A stretch of 64,000 nucleotides of DNA from Candidatus Accumulibacter proximus. GTDB lineage: Bacteria; Pseudomonadota; Gammaproteobacteria; Burkholderiales; Rhodocyclaceae. The number at the start of each line of letters is the position of its first letter. Position 1 is the stretch's first letter. This document shows positions 56,730 through 64,000 of this stretch, piece after piece. The notes under the pieces were generated by a model, which saw nothing but the letters and a program-made list of their open reading frames with translations, had not been told where the DNA came from and did not search any database. The position numbers were made by a program, and so were the translations under genes. The stretch is from contig JADJMH010000001.1 in assembly GCA_016709675.1 (NCBI GenBank), positions 62,001-126,000 on the forward strand, written 5' to 3'.

Positions 56730-57842
56730 TCAGAACAGGATCACCGAGCGAATACTTTTCCCTTCGTGCATCAGCTCGAAGGCATGGTTGATGTCCTGCA
56801 GCCCCATGGTGTGCGTAATGAAGGTGTCGAGCGGAATCTCGCCGCGCTGCGCCCTCTCGACGTAGCCCGGCAGTTCCGTACGACCGCGCACGCCGCCGAA
56901 GGCCGAACCACGCCAGACACGACCGGTCACCAACTGGAACGGGCGCGTCGAGATCTCTTCGCCGGCACCGGCAACGCCAATGATCACCGACTCACCCCAG
57001 CCCTTGTGGCAACACTCGAGCGCCGAGCGCATCACCTTGACGTTGCCGATGCATTCGAACGAGTAATCAACTCCGCCGTCGGTCAGGTCGACGATCACTT
57101 CCTGGATTGGCCGGTCGTAATCTGCGGGGTTGATGCAGTCGGTGGCACCAAGCTGGCGAGCGATGGCAAACTTGGCCGGATTGACATCGATCGCGATGAT
57201 TCGCGCCGCCTTCGCCATCACCGCTCCAATCACCGCGGAAAGACCGATGCCGCCGAGGCCGAAGATGGCCACCGTCGCCCCCGGTTCGACCCTGGCGGTG
57301 TTGATCACTGCGCCGATACCGGTCGTCACCCCGCAGCCGAGCAGACAGACCTTCTCCAGCGGCGCGTCCCGGGCGATCCTGGCGAGTGAAATTTCCGGCA
57401 ACACCGTGTACTCGGAGAAGGTCGAGGTTCCCATGTAATGAAAGATCGGCTGGCCATTCAACGAGAAGCGACTGCTGCCGTCAGGCATCAAGCCCTTGCC
57501 CTGAGTAGCGCGAATCGCCTGACAGAGATTGGTCTTGCCCGACTTGCAGAACTTGCACTGGCCGCACTCGGGGGTGTACAAAGGAATCACATGATCGCCG
57601 ACCGCCACCGACGTCACTCCGGAACCGACGGCTTCGACGATGCCGCCACCCTCATGGCCGAGAATGCTCGGGAAAATGCCCTCGGGATCGGCTCCCGACA
57701 GCGTGAATGCATCGGTATGGCAAACGCCCGTGGCGACGATGCGCACCAGAACCTCACCCTGCCGTGGCGGCTCGACATCGACTTCCGTGATTTCCAGAGG
57801 CTGCCTGGCAGCCCAGGCAACGGCAGCGCGCGCTTTGATCAT
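56730..57842 (-). CDS. frmA: S-(hydroxymethyl)glutathione dehydrogenase (class III ADH)
   Basis: 370 aa. Zinc ligands: catalytic CHTD region (GVCHTDAFTLSG) and GHEGGG; structural CGQCKFCKSGKTNLC. NAD fold GLGGIGLSAVIGAVMAKAAR. It oxidises the formaldehyde-glutathione adduct. GAGGAG precedes the ATG. Operon with fghA downstream. Confidence 0.96.
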   Translation of the reverse strand: MIKARAAVAWAARQPLEITEVDVEPPRQGEVLVRIVATGVCHTDAFTLSGADPEGIFPSILGHEGGGIVEAVGSGVTSVAVGDHVIPLYTPECGQCKFCKSGKTNLCQAIRATQGKGLMPDGSSRFSLNGQPIFHYMGTSTFSEYTVLPEISLARIARDAPLEKVCLLGCGVTTGIGAVINTARVEPGATVAIFGLGGIGLSAVIGAVMAKAARIIAIDVNPAKFAIARQLGATDCINPADYDRPIQEVIVDLTDGGVDYSFECIGNVKVMRSALECCHKGWGESVIIGVAGAGEEISTRPFQLVTGRVWRGSAFGGVRGRTELPGYVERAQRGEIPLDTFITHTMGLQDINHAFELMHEGKSIRSVILF

Positions 57843-57929
57843 CAGCGATTCTCCTCGAAGTTTGCGGCAAGAGGCGCCGCCAGCCAGCGCCAGCAGCAGG
57901 CCCTGACTAGACCGACAACAGCTCCGACA

Positions 57930-58376
57930 TCAGTGCAGATCTCCCGGTTTCAGACGGGCCAGCCGGAACACCTCGATCCCCTCTTCCAGCAGCGCCTCAT
58001 ACTCCTCGGCGCTGGCCTCGCCGCGAATCGAGCGTTCTGGCGCCTCGACGTAGTGAATTCTTCGCGCCTCTTCGGCAAAGTCCGCGCCCACATCCTCGCA
58101 ATTCGCCAGCAACATTTCCGTCAATTGCCGGAAAGCGGCGAGCGCGCCGGCGCGCATATCGATGACCGGTGCTTCCGCTACGGGCGTGGCTGCGACAGCG
58201 GGTGCCGGCGCAGAACCGCCAAGGTGCACCGCCGACGGTACGCGCCGAATCGCCAGCAACCCGCAATGCGGACAGGCGATCAGGCCGCTGGCGAGCTGGT
58301 CGTCGAAATCCTCCCGCGACTGAAACCAGCCCTCAAAGCGATGGTCGTGTTGGCAGGCAAGGTCGAAAATGATCAT
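57930..58376 (-). CDS. DUF1178 family protein
   Basis: 148 aa. MIIFDLACQHDHRFEGWFQS, CPHCG zinc-ribbon-like Cys pair, and the C-terminal RRIHYVEAPERSIRGEASAE are the DUF1178 pattern. Function unknown; the family is common in proteobacteria. ATG 58376 chosen because the conserved start follows it. Confidence 0.9.
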   Translation of the reverse strand: MIIFDLACQHDHRFEGWFQSREDFDDQLASGLIACPHCGLLAIRRVPSAVHLGGSAPAPAVAATPVAEAPVIDMRAGALAAFRQLTEMLLANCEDVGADFAEEARRIHYVEAPERSIRGEASAEEYEALLEEGIEVFRLARLKPGDLH

Positions 58377-58410
58377 CGGGAACCAGGGCAGGAAAGTCAC
58401 AGAGGCATGA

Positions 58411-58497
58411 TGGTACCCGGAGCCGGGGTCGAACCGGCACAGCCGCAAGGCCGAGGGATTTTAAGTCCCTTGTGTCTACCTATTCCACCATCCGGGC
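58411..58497 (-). tRNA. tRNA-Leu (anticodon TAA)
   Basis: 87 nt including the encoded CCA. Acceptor GCCCGGA/TCCGGGT pairs with G-T at the end. Anticodon loop CTTAAAA gives TAA. A long class II variable arm (CGGCCTTGCGGCTG) and T-loop GGTTCGACC are present. A TATAAT at 58508-58513 lies 11 bp upstream, but the -35 is poor. Confidence 0.97.
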
Positions 58498-58532
58498 AGG
58501 GCGCACCATTATACCTGCCCGGAAATGAAAGA

Positions 58533-58560
58533 AAGGGAAGTGCGTTGCGCACTTTCCCTT
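58533..58560 (-). terminator. Hairpin with T-rich tail between the tRNA genes
   Basis: AAGGGAAAGTGCG-CAA-CGCACTTCCCTT forms a stem with one bulged base, followed on the minus strand by TCTTTC. It could terminate the tRNA-Gly transcript, or attenuate read-through to tRNA-Leu. Confidence 0.6.
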
Positions 58561-58568
58561 TCGGAATC

Positions 58569-58644
58569 TGGAGCGGGAAAAGAGTCTCGAACTCTCGACC
58601 TATACCTTGGCAAGGTATCGCTCTACCAACTGAGCTATTCCCGC
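58569..58644 (-). tRNA. tRNA-Gly (anticodon GCC)
   Basis: 76 nt including CCA. Acceptor GCGGGAA with TTCCCGC; D-arm AGCTCAGTTGGTAGAGC; anticodon loop TTGCCAA gives GCC; T-arm GAGAGTTCGAGACTC. Canonical cloverleaf. Confidence 0.98.
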
Positions 58645-58716
58645 ATTGAAGTCCTGCCGCACTGCGCCCCGTCCCGATCCACCATCCGAAACCAGCCGCA
58701 GGCATCAGCGGCACGG

Positions 58717-58745
58717 ATTATGCGCAGGCCGGCAAGCCCTGTCAA
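58717..58745 (-). promoter_or_regulatory. Sigma-70 promoter of the tRNA genes
   Basis: Minus strand TTGACA (58740-58745) and CATAAT (58717-58722) separated by 17 bp. It starts ~72 bp before the tRNA-Gly 5' end. Confidence 0.75.
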
Positions 58746-58748
58746 TAC

Positions 58749-59009
58749 TTACCGACGAAGTGGCAGCACGACGCGCACGGTGCCCAGATCTCCCGCATCG
58801 AAGAGTACCGCGAAACCGAGACGCCGCACGAACTTCAGCATCCGCCGGTTGGTGGCCAGCACCGTACCTTCCATCGTCATGAAGCCGCGCTCCCTGGCCG
58901 CGTCCATCAGCGCCGCCATCAGGATGCTGGCCACTCCCGAGCCATGCCAGGCATCCAGCAGGAAATCCACATCCCGGACGATCCTCTGGCTGGCCGCAAT
59001 CGGCGCCAT
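58749..59009 (-). pseudogene. Truncated GNAT acetyltransferase
   Basis: The minus strand encodes DVDFLLDAWHGSGVASILMA, ALMDAARERGFMTMEGTVLA and TNRRMLKFVRRLGFAVLF. This is the acetyl-CoA-binding C-terminal half of a GNAT like those fused to Pat/acyl-CoA synthetases (W.G.G...LM, NRRMLK..RRLGF). The N-terminal half is absent; the frame before 59009 overlaps the hydrolase gene and is not protein-like. Confidence 0.6.
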
Positions 59010-59085
59010 TCGCACGCCATCGGCGGACAGGATCAATGAACAATCGATGCCCGGGTGGTGAGCGCCGCCGCGGTCCGAACGCTGC

Positions 59086-60468
59086 TTATCGGTGAACGCG
59101 GGTCGGGTCGGCAGCCACAAGCGTATTGATGTCCTCGTCGATGAACGGCCAGAACGGATTGCTGCGCGAGCGGGTGAGCGAAGCGAGGGAAATGGTAACG
59201 GCGCCGTTCTCGCCACGTAGCAGCCACGAACCGATGCTCGGAATCCCGTCGCGACCGCTGCCCGGAATCAGTCCGTAGGCCGCATCATCTGGCGGAAAGG
59301 GCAAGGCCACGTGCCCGAGCGAAACCAGGTTCGGTGGCCAGACCAGGGTCGTCTCCCGAACGGTCTGCGTGCCATTCGGCAGGAAATGATGCACACTGAC
59401 CTGGCTGGTTTGCGCATGGGCATTGGTGACAACATCCAGCGCATACCCCCGGACACCTTGCTCCAGGCGTTCAATCAACTGCCTGGCACCTGGCCGTTGC
59501 ACGCTGTTCAGTGCCTGCTGCCGGTTGACATCGAACAGGACGAGTCGGTGCCCGCCTCCCTTCAATCGAGCATACAGCGTATCGACGACACCCCTTGCGC
59601 CAACCGTCGAATCGACCACCGACTGCCAGGTGACCACCGACGGCATCTGCGCAATGCGCCCCGATTCAGTCGCCCGCGCCAACGCCTGGTGCAATTCGCG
59701 CGTTGCCCGATTGACCTGGCGTGTCGCGTTCACCGGAAACGAGTTGAACTTGTAGGGATCGTACTCAACAGCAACCTCCTGCCAGCGGACCTTTTCCAGC
59801 AGCGGAATGGGAACAATGCTGAACAGGTCGATCACGTTTGCCAGGGTCGCGACCTTGGTCAGCTCGATCGCTGGCGAGACTAGCAGGACCCGGTCCGGTT
59901 TTCTCAGAGCGCCGTCTTCCAGAGAATCAAGCGAGTATTGCAGGGCCAGCGTGCCACCTGTCGAATTGCCGCCGACATAGAACAACTGCCCAGCCGAGGC
60001 GCGCGCTGCTACGTCGCGGGCAGCAATGCGCACCGCTGCCTTCCAGTCACGAGCGGTCATCTCAGTCATCATCGACGGCAGGGTGCCGTGCCCTGGCACA
60101 CGCAAAACCGTCACCTCGAAGCCCCGTGCGTACAAGGATTCGGCTAGCGCCTTCATCGAATAGGGCGAATCGCTCAGGCCATGAATCAGCAACGCACTAC
60201 CGACTGGCTGCGCCGGCGTCAGGCGGAACGAGCGGTTGTATGGCGCCCCTTCGACCAGAAGGCTCAGCCGGCCAGCGGGGTTGAACCGGCTATACACCAG
60301 TGCCTCGTCGCTGGCATCCCAGGTGGCCACCTTCTCCCGCAGTTCATCGAACAACTTCGCTTTGCGCAGCAGATAGCCTGCGAAGTCGATCTCGCCGTGT
60401 CGACGCGCATTGAACTCCTCGCGGAGTCGCTCGGTGTGCCAGGGTTGCAGCGAGGGCAGCGCACCCAC
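59086..60468 (-). CDS. Alpha/beta hydrolase (lysophospholipase-like)
   Basis: 460 aa from GTG 60468. Motifs: ALLIHGLSDSPYSMKALAES, VLRVPGHGTLPSMM, and the nucleophile elbow FYVGGNSTGGTLALQYSLDS; C-terminal VSVHHFLPNGTQTVRETTLV. Substrate unknown. Just upstream in frame is a hydrophobic segment LTWLLGLTCLAIVFGFTLYA ending at the GTG, with no start codon before an in-frame TGA. An ATG at ~60586 in another frame (MNTLLRWIAAVEGG) could be joined by one indel, giving a membrane-anchored protein. The start is uncertain. Confidence 0.78.
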   Translation of the reverse strand: MGALPSLQPWHTERLREEFNARRHGEIDFAGYLLRKAKLFDELREKVATWDASDEALVYSRFNPAGRLSLLVEGAPYNRSFRLTPAQPVGSALLIHGLSDSPYSMKALAESLYARGFEVTVLRVPGHGTLPSMMTEMTARDWKAAVRIAARDVAARASAGQLFYVGGNSTGGTLALQYSLDSLEDGALRKPDRVLLVSPAIELTKVATLANVIDLFSIVPIPLLEKVRWQEVAVEYDPYKFNSFPVNATRQVNRATRELHQALARATESGRIAQMPSVVTWQSVVDSTVGARGVVDTLYARLKGGGHRLVLFDVNRQQALNSVQRPGARQLIERLEQGVRGYALDVVTNAHAQTSQVSVHHFLPNGTQTVRETTLVWPPNLVSLGHVALPFPPDDAAYGLIPGSGRDGIPSIGSWLLRGENGAVTISLASLTRSRSNPFWPFIDEDINTLVAADPTRVHR

Positions 60469-60745
60469 CGCGTAGAGCGTGAACCCGAAGACGATTGCCA
60501 GGCAGGTGAGGCCCAGGAGCCATGTCAGGCGAAGCCCGAATCGCCAGAACCGCCTTCAACCGCTGCGATCCAGCGAAGCAAGGTGTTCATCGGTATACCG
60601 CCCTGCTGCCTGGCAGGTGATCGCCAGCGGGCTCGGGCGCGCTGCTTACCGAGAAATGCAGACACACCGAGGCGAGTCTGGCGAGTCGGGCGTTGATCTC
60701 GTTCATTGCACGCAAGCATCCTGACTTAGCCCCAGGAGAAAGCCC

Positions 60746-60898
60746 ATGATCCACGGCATGAACCACTTCATCATCACCGCCGAGGACCGGGTGAAGACGC
60801 GGGACTACTACTGCGGCCTGCTCGCCCTACAGGAAGGGCATCGCCCCGACCTGGGCTTCCCGGGCGCGTGGGTCTACGCCGGCGGCGGGGCAGGCTGA
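60746..60898 (+). pseudogene. Truncated VOC/glyoxalase-family protein
   Basis: 50 codons: MIHGMNHFIITAEDRVKTRD, YYCGLLALQEGHRPDLGFPG, AWVYAGGGAG then TGA. This matches the first module of VOC-family proteins. GGAGAAAGCCC precedes the ATG. The rest of the gene is missing, replaced at ~60890 by a serine-hydrolase remnant. Confidence 0.7.
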
Positions 60899-60899
60899 T

Positions 60900-61181
60900 G
60901 CCGACACGCTCGGTGGTGGCATCAGCCTGCCCTCGGGCACGATGCTGCGCCCGCCGACGTTGGCACCCGTCGAGGATGAACTGGCCGAATCGCGCGAAGT
61001 CGCGTGGCGCGGCCTGGATGCAACAGCCACTGACCTCCCGGCCAGTGCCGCTGAGTAACCAGGTGGCCTTCTGCTCCATGCCGGCCGGCAACCCGCCCCA
61101 CCGGGCCATCAGGCGCCTGACCTGAGCCCGGCGGTACCCGTTTGGTGTGCCGCAGGTACCGCAACAGAACACCACGCTCAC
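60900..61181 (-). pseudogene. Fragment of a class C beta-lactamase-like serine hydrolase
   Basis: Minus-strand AGMEQKATWLLSGTGREVSG, then CCIQAAPRDFARFGQFILDG, and after a frameshift near 60970 ANVGGRSIVPEG. This resembles the mid-region of serine hydrolases of the 6-aminohexanoate-dimer hydrolase/beta-lactamase class C family. The catalytic SxxK is not present. Confidence 0.6.
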
Positions 61182-61406
61182 GATTCTTCCGACCGGGACA
61201 GTCGAGGCGCTTCAGCACGCGACTGATGTGCGCATACCGCCCGCTATCGTCGCTTGCCGCTGAGAACCCAATCGATGTGCTGGCGCTGAGAAATTGCTCA
61301 ATCTGCTCAATCGTCGTCAGCCGTGCTTCGTTCCTTGCCTATCTGCTTGTCCAATGACTGCCATCGTGATATTCTGTATCTACACGTATCCACAGATGAG
61401 GTAGTT

Positions 61407-61655
61407 ATGAGGCTGCAACTGGCGAAATGGGGCAACAGTCTGGCGGTTCGTCTGCCGGTGGAATGCACGCGCGCTGCCGGGCTGCGCGAGGGAGACACCG
61501 TTGAGGCGGAAGTGACGCCGATCGGCGAGATCAAGCTGACGCCAGTGCAGCCGTTCGACAAGGCGGCATTCATCAAGCGCCTGCGCAAGCTGCGGGCAAG
61601 CATGCCGATGACGACGACAACCGTTGAGATGATGCGCCAGGAGGAGCGTTATTGA
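61407..61655 (+). CDS. VapB/MazE-type antitoxin (AbrB fold)
   Basis: 82 aa. The SpoVT/AbrB-like DNA-binding fold is seen in MRLQLAKWGNSLAVRLPVEC, GLREGDTVEAEVTPIGEIKL. The C-terminus would bind the toxin. GAGG precedes the ATG. The stop overlaps the vapC start (TGATG). It likely autoregulates the operon. Confidence 0.88.
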   Translation: MRLQLAKWGNSLAVRLPVECTRAAGLREGDTVEAEVTPIGEIKLTPVQPFDKAAFIKRLRKLRASMPMTTTTVEMMRQEERY

Positions 61656-62080
61656 TGATCTATCTGGACACCAGTGCGGCGGTTCCGATGTTTGTCCCCG
61701 AGCCCGCGAGTCCCGCAATCGACGCCTGGTTTGAGTCTTGCACGGAGCCTTTGGTATCGTCTGACTGGATAGTGACGGAGTTTTCGAGCGCCTTGTCCAT
61801 CAAGGTTCGCAAAGGGGAGATCAGCGCCAGGCAGGCACAGGCGGCATGGAAGGACTTTGACGCTTTCTGCAAGTCTGGATTGCGTTTGTTGCCGGTGAGT
61901 CGAAAAGCATTTTCGGCGGCTGCCGGGATGGCACGGAATCCGGCAAGCGGTTTGCGCTCCGGCGATGCCTTGCACCTGGCGATGGCGCTTGAAGCAGGCG
62001 TCAGCGGAATTGCGACGGCGGACGAGACGCTGGCGAGGAACGCGAAAACAAACGGATTGGCGGTAAGCCGGATTGCCTGA
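61655..62080 (+). CDS. vapC: VapC-type PIN-domain toxin
   Basis: 141 aa. PIN acidic residues: YLDTSAAVPMFVPEP, VTEFSSALSIKVRKG, SGDALHLAMAL, TADETLARNAK. These enzymes are Mg2+ ribonucleases that often cleave tRNA. ATG 61655 overlaps the antitoxin stop. Followed by a truncated IS91-like element. Confidence 0.9.
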   Translation: MIYLDTSAAVPMFVPEPASPAIDAWFESCTEPLVSSDWIVTEFSSALSIKVRKGEISARQAQAAWKDFDAFCKSGLRLLPVSRKAFSAAAGMARNPASGLRSGDALHLAMALEAGVSGIATADETLARNAKTNGLAVSRIA

Positions 62081-62197
62081 CTGAAGGATAAGAAATCCAA
62101 CGGCACCGACGAGAGTATATGAGCCTTCATCAAGCAGCGTCAATGTCGAATTGGGACCCGGAAGCCCGTGAAAAGTCCTCTGAATTCCGGCCGCTCA

Positions 62198-62250
62198 GTG
62201 TTTGCGGTCATCCGCCGGGGCGGTCCGCCCCGGCGGATGACCGCAAACAC
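62198..62250. repeat. 53-bp perfect palindrome at the IS91-like 3' end (copy 2)
   Basis: Arms GTGTTTGCGGTCATCCGCCG + GGGCGG and its exact reverse complement, one T between. It matches the copy at 16571-16623 except a compensated pair (T-A for C-G at arm position 5). Confidence 0.8.
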
Positions 62251-62322
62251 GAGTCCTCTCACGGCGGGCAGTGGCAGCTCGTCTGGCTTTGCGCTTGTGC
62301 GCCTGCACGCTCCCCAACACCT

Positions 62323-62631
62323 CTACCCGGCGACGCGCTGGTCGAATTCGTACTCAGGCGCCGACTGAGCCTGGGGGTCGTCCTCGCCCAGGGTGGCGCC
62401 CTGCATCTCCCAGAGCGGGGGCGCACGGGCTCTCATCAGTCGTGGCGGCGAGGTCGGTTCGCCCAGATGGGTCAGGATGTCGTACACGGCACCGGCGTCG
62501 GTGATGAAGGCGATGATTCGCATCCCGCCGCCGCAGCGTGGACAGACGAGCGGAAAGACCTCATAGATCCGCGCGAGCGTCGGAAATGCAGGAGGAGCAA
62601 ACGAGGCGCATGCGGCCACCACTTCGAGCAA
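62323..62631 (-). pseudogene. C-terminal part of an IS91-like transposase (copy 2)
   Basis: 102 codons: ARIYEVFPLVCPRCGGGMRI, IAFITDAGAVYDILTHLGEP, TSPPRLMRARAPPLWEMQGA and ...EYEFDQRVAG then stop. The CPRCGG zinc motif is characteristic of the IS91-like C-terminal domain. Its 5' part is replaced at ~62620 by a fragment of a PLD/helicase gene. Inverted relative to 16326-16469. Confidence 0.85.
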
Positions 62632-62809
62632 ACTCGATGGTGGCCGGCCCCACGATCAGGAAGACGCTCGAACGGAAATAGCCAACGGCCCGCTTGTACT
62701 CCGTGGAGTGGAAGAGGCATGGGCGATAGAAATCCTCCACAGGCTCCGATTCGCCGGTTCGGTATTGGGTCGAGATGTGGAGTGCCGAAAGGCCCGTGTC
62801 GAGAGACAT
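62610..62809 (-). pseudogene. N-terminus of a PLD-domain DEAD/DEAH helicase-type protein
   Basis: ~66 codons from ATG 62809: MSLDTGLSALHISTQYRTGE, EPVEDFYRPCLFHSTEYKRA, VGYFRSSVFLIVGPATIEFA, RSGGRMRLVCS. This closely matches the N-terminal PLD-like domain of a helicase/nuclease family found in defence islands. It is cut off by the IS91-like fragment. The remainder is absent. Confidence 0.6.
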
Positions 62810-63247
62810 TCTCTTGCAGACGCGTTCTTCTTTTCAGTCGGGGGGTGGTTACTCATCCATTCGCTAGGATGGCAGCCACTGTGCTATGGAAAGCTGGATC
62901 ATTCTCGCAGATGGAGGGGCTTGGCAACAACTGATTTCATGGCTTTCCCAGCCAGACGACAGTGTCTTGCGCCGCGGAAGTCCCGTGGGGATGGGACCGG
63001 AAATTCAGGGCGCAGGCTTTGCCCTGCTTTGACATTGCTGACTCCATAACGAAAACTCGATATGGAACGTACGTGACCGCGTCGCCGGATTTAGGCATGT
63101 CCGGTTCGGAATGTTGTCGCGCACCAGCGATCTCGGGGATGTTGCGAAGTCCTGTACCCTGATCGACGACAGTGCGTGCGGCGTGCATAGGCACGTTCGT
63201 TTCGATCCATCGGCAGTTATTGACATTTACCGATGTTATGAAACACT
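62810..63247. other. Intergenic, no gene supported
   Basis: About 440 bp between the truncated helicase and the AbiE pair. Short frames exist but none is recognisable. It may hold promoters for both flanks. Confidence 0.4.
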
Positions 63248-63856
63248 ATGCCCGACATGGACACCACTGCCGAGAGGCTGATCGAACTGGCTCGATCCCG
63301 AGGAGTGATTCGCCCCTGTGATCTGGCACCGTTTGGAATTCCCCGGGTCTCCCTGACCCGTGCCGTCCGCCGCGGCCTGCTCGAGCGGATCGGGCGTGGG
63401 CTCTACGGCCTGCCCGGACGCGAGGTTTCGGCCCACGGTTTGCTGGCGGAAGTGGCGCGCAGGGTGCCCAAGGGCGTTGTTTGTCTGCTCTCGGCACTGC
63501 GTTTTCATGGCCTGACGACGCAGGCCCCGTTCGAGGTGTGGCTGGCGATCGAGAACAAGGCCCTCGCGCCGAAACTCGACTATCCGCCACTGCGCATCGT
63601 CCGTTTCTCCGGCGAGGCATTCACCGAGGGCGTGGAGGAACACGTCGTGGATAGCGTGACCATCCGTATCACCGGCGTTGCCAAGACCGTCGCCGACTGC
63701 TTCAAGTATCGGAACAAGATCGGTCTCGACGTCGCCCTGGAGGCGCTACGCGAGGCTTGGCACGAGAGGCGCATGAGCAGTGACGACATCTGGCGATACG
63801 CCAAGGTCTGCCGTGTGGCCAACGTAATGCGTCCTTACCTGGACAGCCTGACGTGA
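63248..63856 (+). CDS. abiEi: AbiEi-type antitoxin (type IV toxin-antitoxin)
   Basis: 202 aa. Winged-helix N-terminus (RLIELARSRGVIRPCDLAPF, IGRGLYGLPG) and the C-terminal domain with CLLSALRFHGLTTQAPFEVW, ITGVAKTVADCFKYRNKIGL. AbiEi represses its operon and counters AbiEii. Stop overlaps the next start (GTGA). Confidence 0.88.
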   Translation: MPDMDTTAERLIELARSRGVIRPCDLAPFGIPRVSLTRAVRRGLLERIGRGLYGLPGREVSAHGLLAEVARRVPKGVVCLLSALRFHGLTTQAPFEVWLAIENKALAPKLDYPPLRIVRFSGEAFTEGVEEHVVDSVTIRITGVAKTVADCFKYRNKIGLDVALEALREAWHERRMSSDDIWRYAKVCRVANVMRPYLDSLT

Positions 63857-64000
63857 GCGTTCGGAACATCGGAGCTTCCATCCGGAACAGGCTGCTCAAT
63901 AAGGCTCGTGCCGAGAACCTGGACTACAATCTGCTGCTGACCCGATATGCACTGGAGCGCATGCTCTACCGCCTGGGCATCTCGGAACAACGCGACCAGT
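63853..64000 (+). CDS. abiEii: AbiEii-type nucleotidyltransferase toxin, partial
   Basis: The first ~49 codons from GTG 63853: NIGASIRNRLLNKARAENLD, YNLLLTRYALERMLYRLGIS, EQRDQ. This matches the AbiEii/AbiGii N-terminus. The gene continues past the window edge. It is coupled to abiEi and forms an abortive-infection type IV pair. Confidence 0.85.
   Translation, partial: MSVRNIGASIRNRLLNKARAENLDYNLLLTRYALERMLYRLGISEQRDQ

Noticed and set aside
58498..58568. A tRNA-Cys between the two tRNA genes
   Set aside because: Only 71 nt remain there, filled by a hairpin and a -10-like box; no cloverleaf can be formed.

Overview
The window is GC-rich bacterial chromosome, most likely from a betaproteobacterium of the Rhodocyclaceae / 'Candidatus Accumulibacter' type. 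This is judged from gene content and order (urt-ure cluster, dacA-ybeD-lipB-lipA, aat-bpt, prpD-prpC, frmA-fghA), not from a database search. Housekeeping operons alternate with patches of decayed mobile DNA, and several recognisable genes are frameshifted or truncated.

Region 1 (194-14607, minus strand): a lysophospholipid transporter/acyltransferase, then a complete urea module in transcription order urtA-B-C-D-E (urea ABC transporter), an inserted Uma2-like gene and a decayed urtE copy, then ureD-A-B-C-E-F-G (urease and its nickel chaperones). A very good sigma-54 promoter lies upstream of urtA, which suggests nitrogen (NtrC) control. Together they would import urea and release ammonia.

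Region 2 (14800-24520): an orphan TonB-like gene followed by an accessory island. It contains an IS91-like 3' end with a 53-bp perfect palindrome, an IS903-like IS5-family element with 9-bp target duplication and an amber-interrupted transposase, an unassigned two-gene membrane module (18081-20089), an IS66 remnant, repeat arrays, a DUF2442 gene, a second Uma2 gene, a frameshifted DAHP synthase, an mfd remnant and an internal IS91-like transposase fragment.

Region 3 (24505-45700): mostly ordinary genes: PLD-type phosphatidylserine synthase, prpD-prpC, RlpA-like protein, the dacA-ybeD-lipB-lipA operon, a 46-aa cysteine-rich protein, mobA, a LexA-type box before a small broken ORF, a CsgG-like lipoprotein, tonB-exbB-exbD, an EamA exporter, a RutE-like nitroreductase, an HBM/HAMP membrane protein with no output domain, and the N-degron enzymes bpt and aat.

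Region 4 (44572-57842): a ferric-iron ABC transporter (ATPase gene divergent from the permease gene, binding-protein gene convergent with the permease), an NlpC/P60 hydrolase, an AcuI/YhdH-type reductase, a broken response regulator, a frameshifted prpE, an SRAP/YedK protein, an HDOD-REC-GGDEF signalling protein, and glutathione-dependent formaldehyde detoxification (frmA, fghA).

Region 5 (57930-64000): DUF1178, tRNA-Leu and tRNA-Gly, an alpha/beta hydrolase, several gene remnants, a VapBC-type toxin-antitoxin pair, a second IS91-like 3' end (inverted relative to the first) that truncates a PLD/helicase-type gene, and an AbiE-type toxin-antitoxin pair cut by the window edge. This right end looks like a small defence and toxin-antitoxin island.
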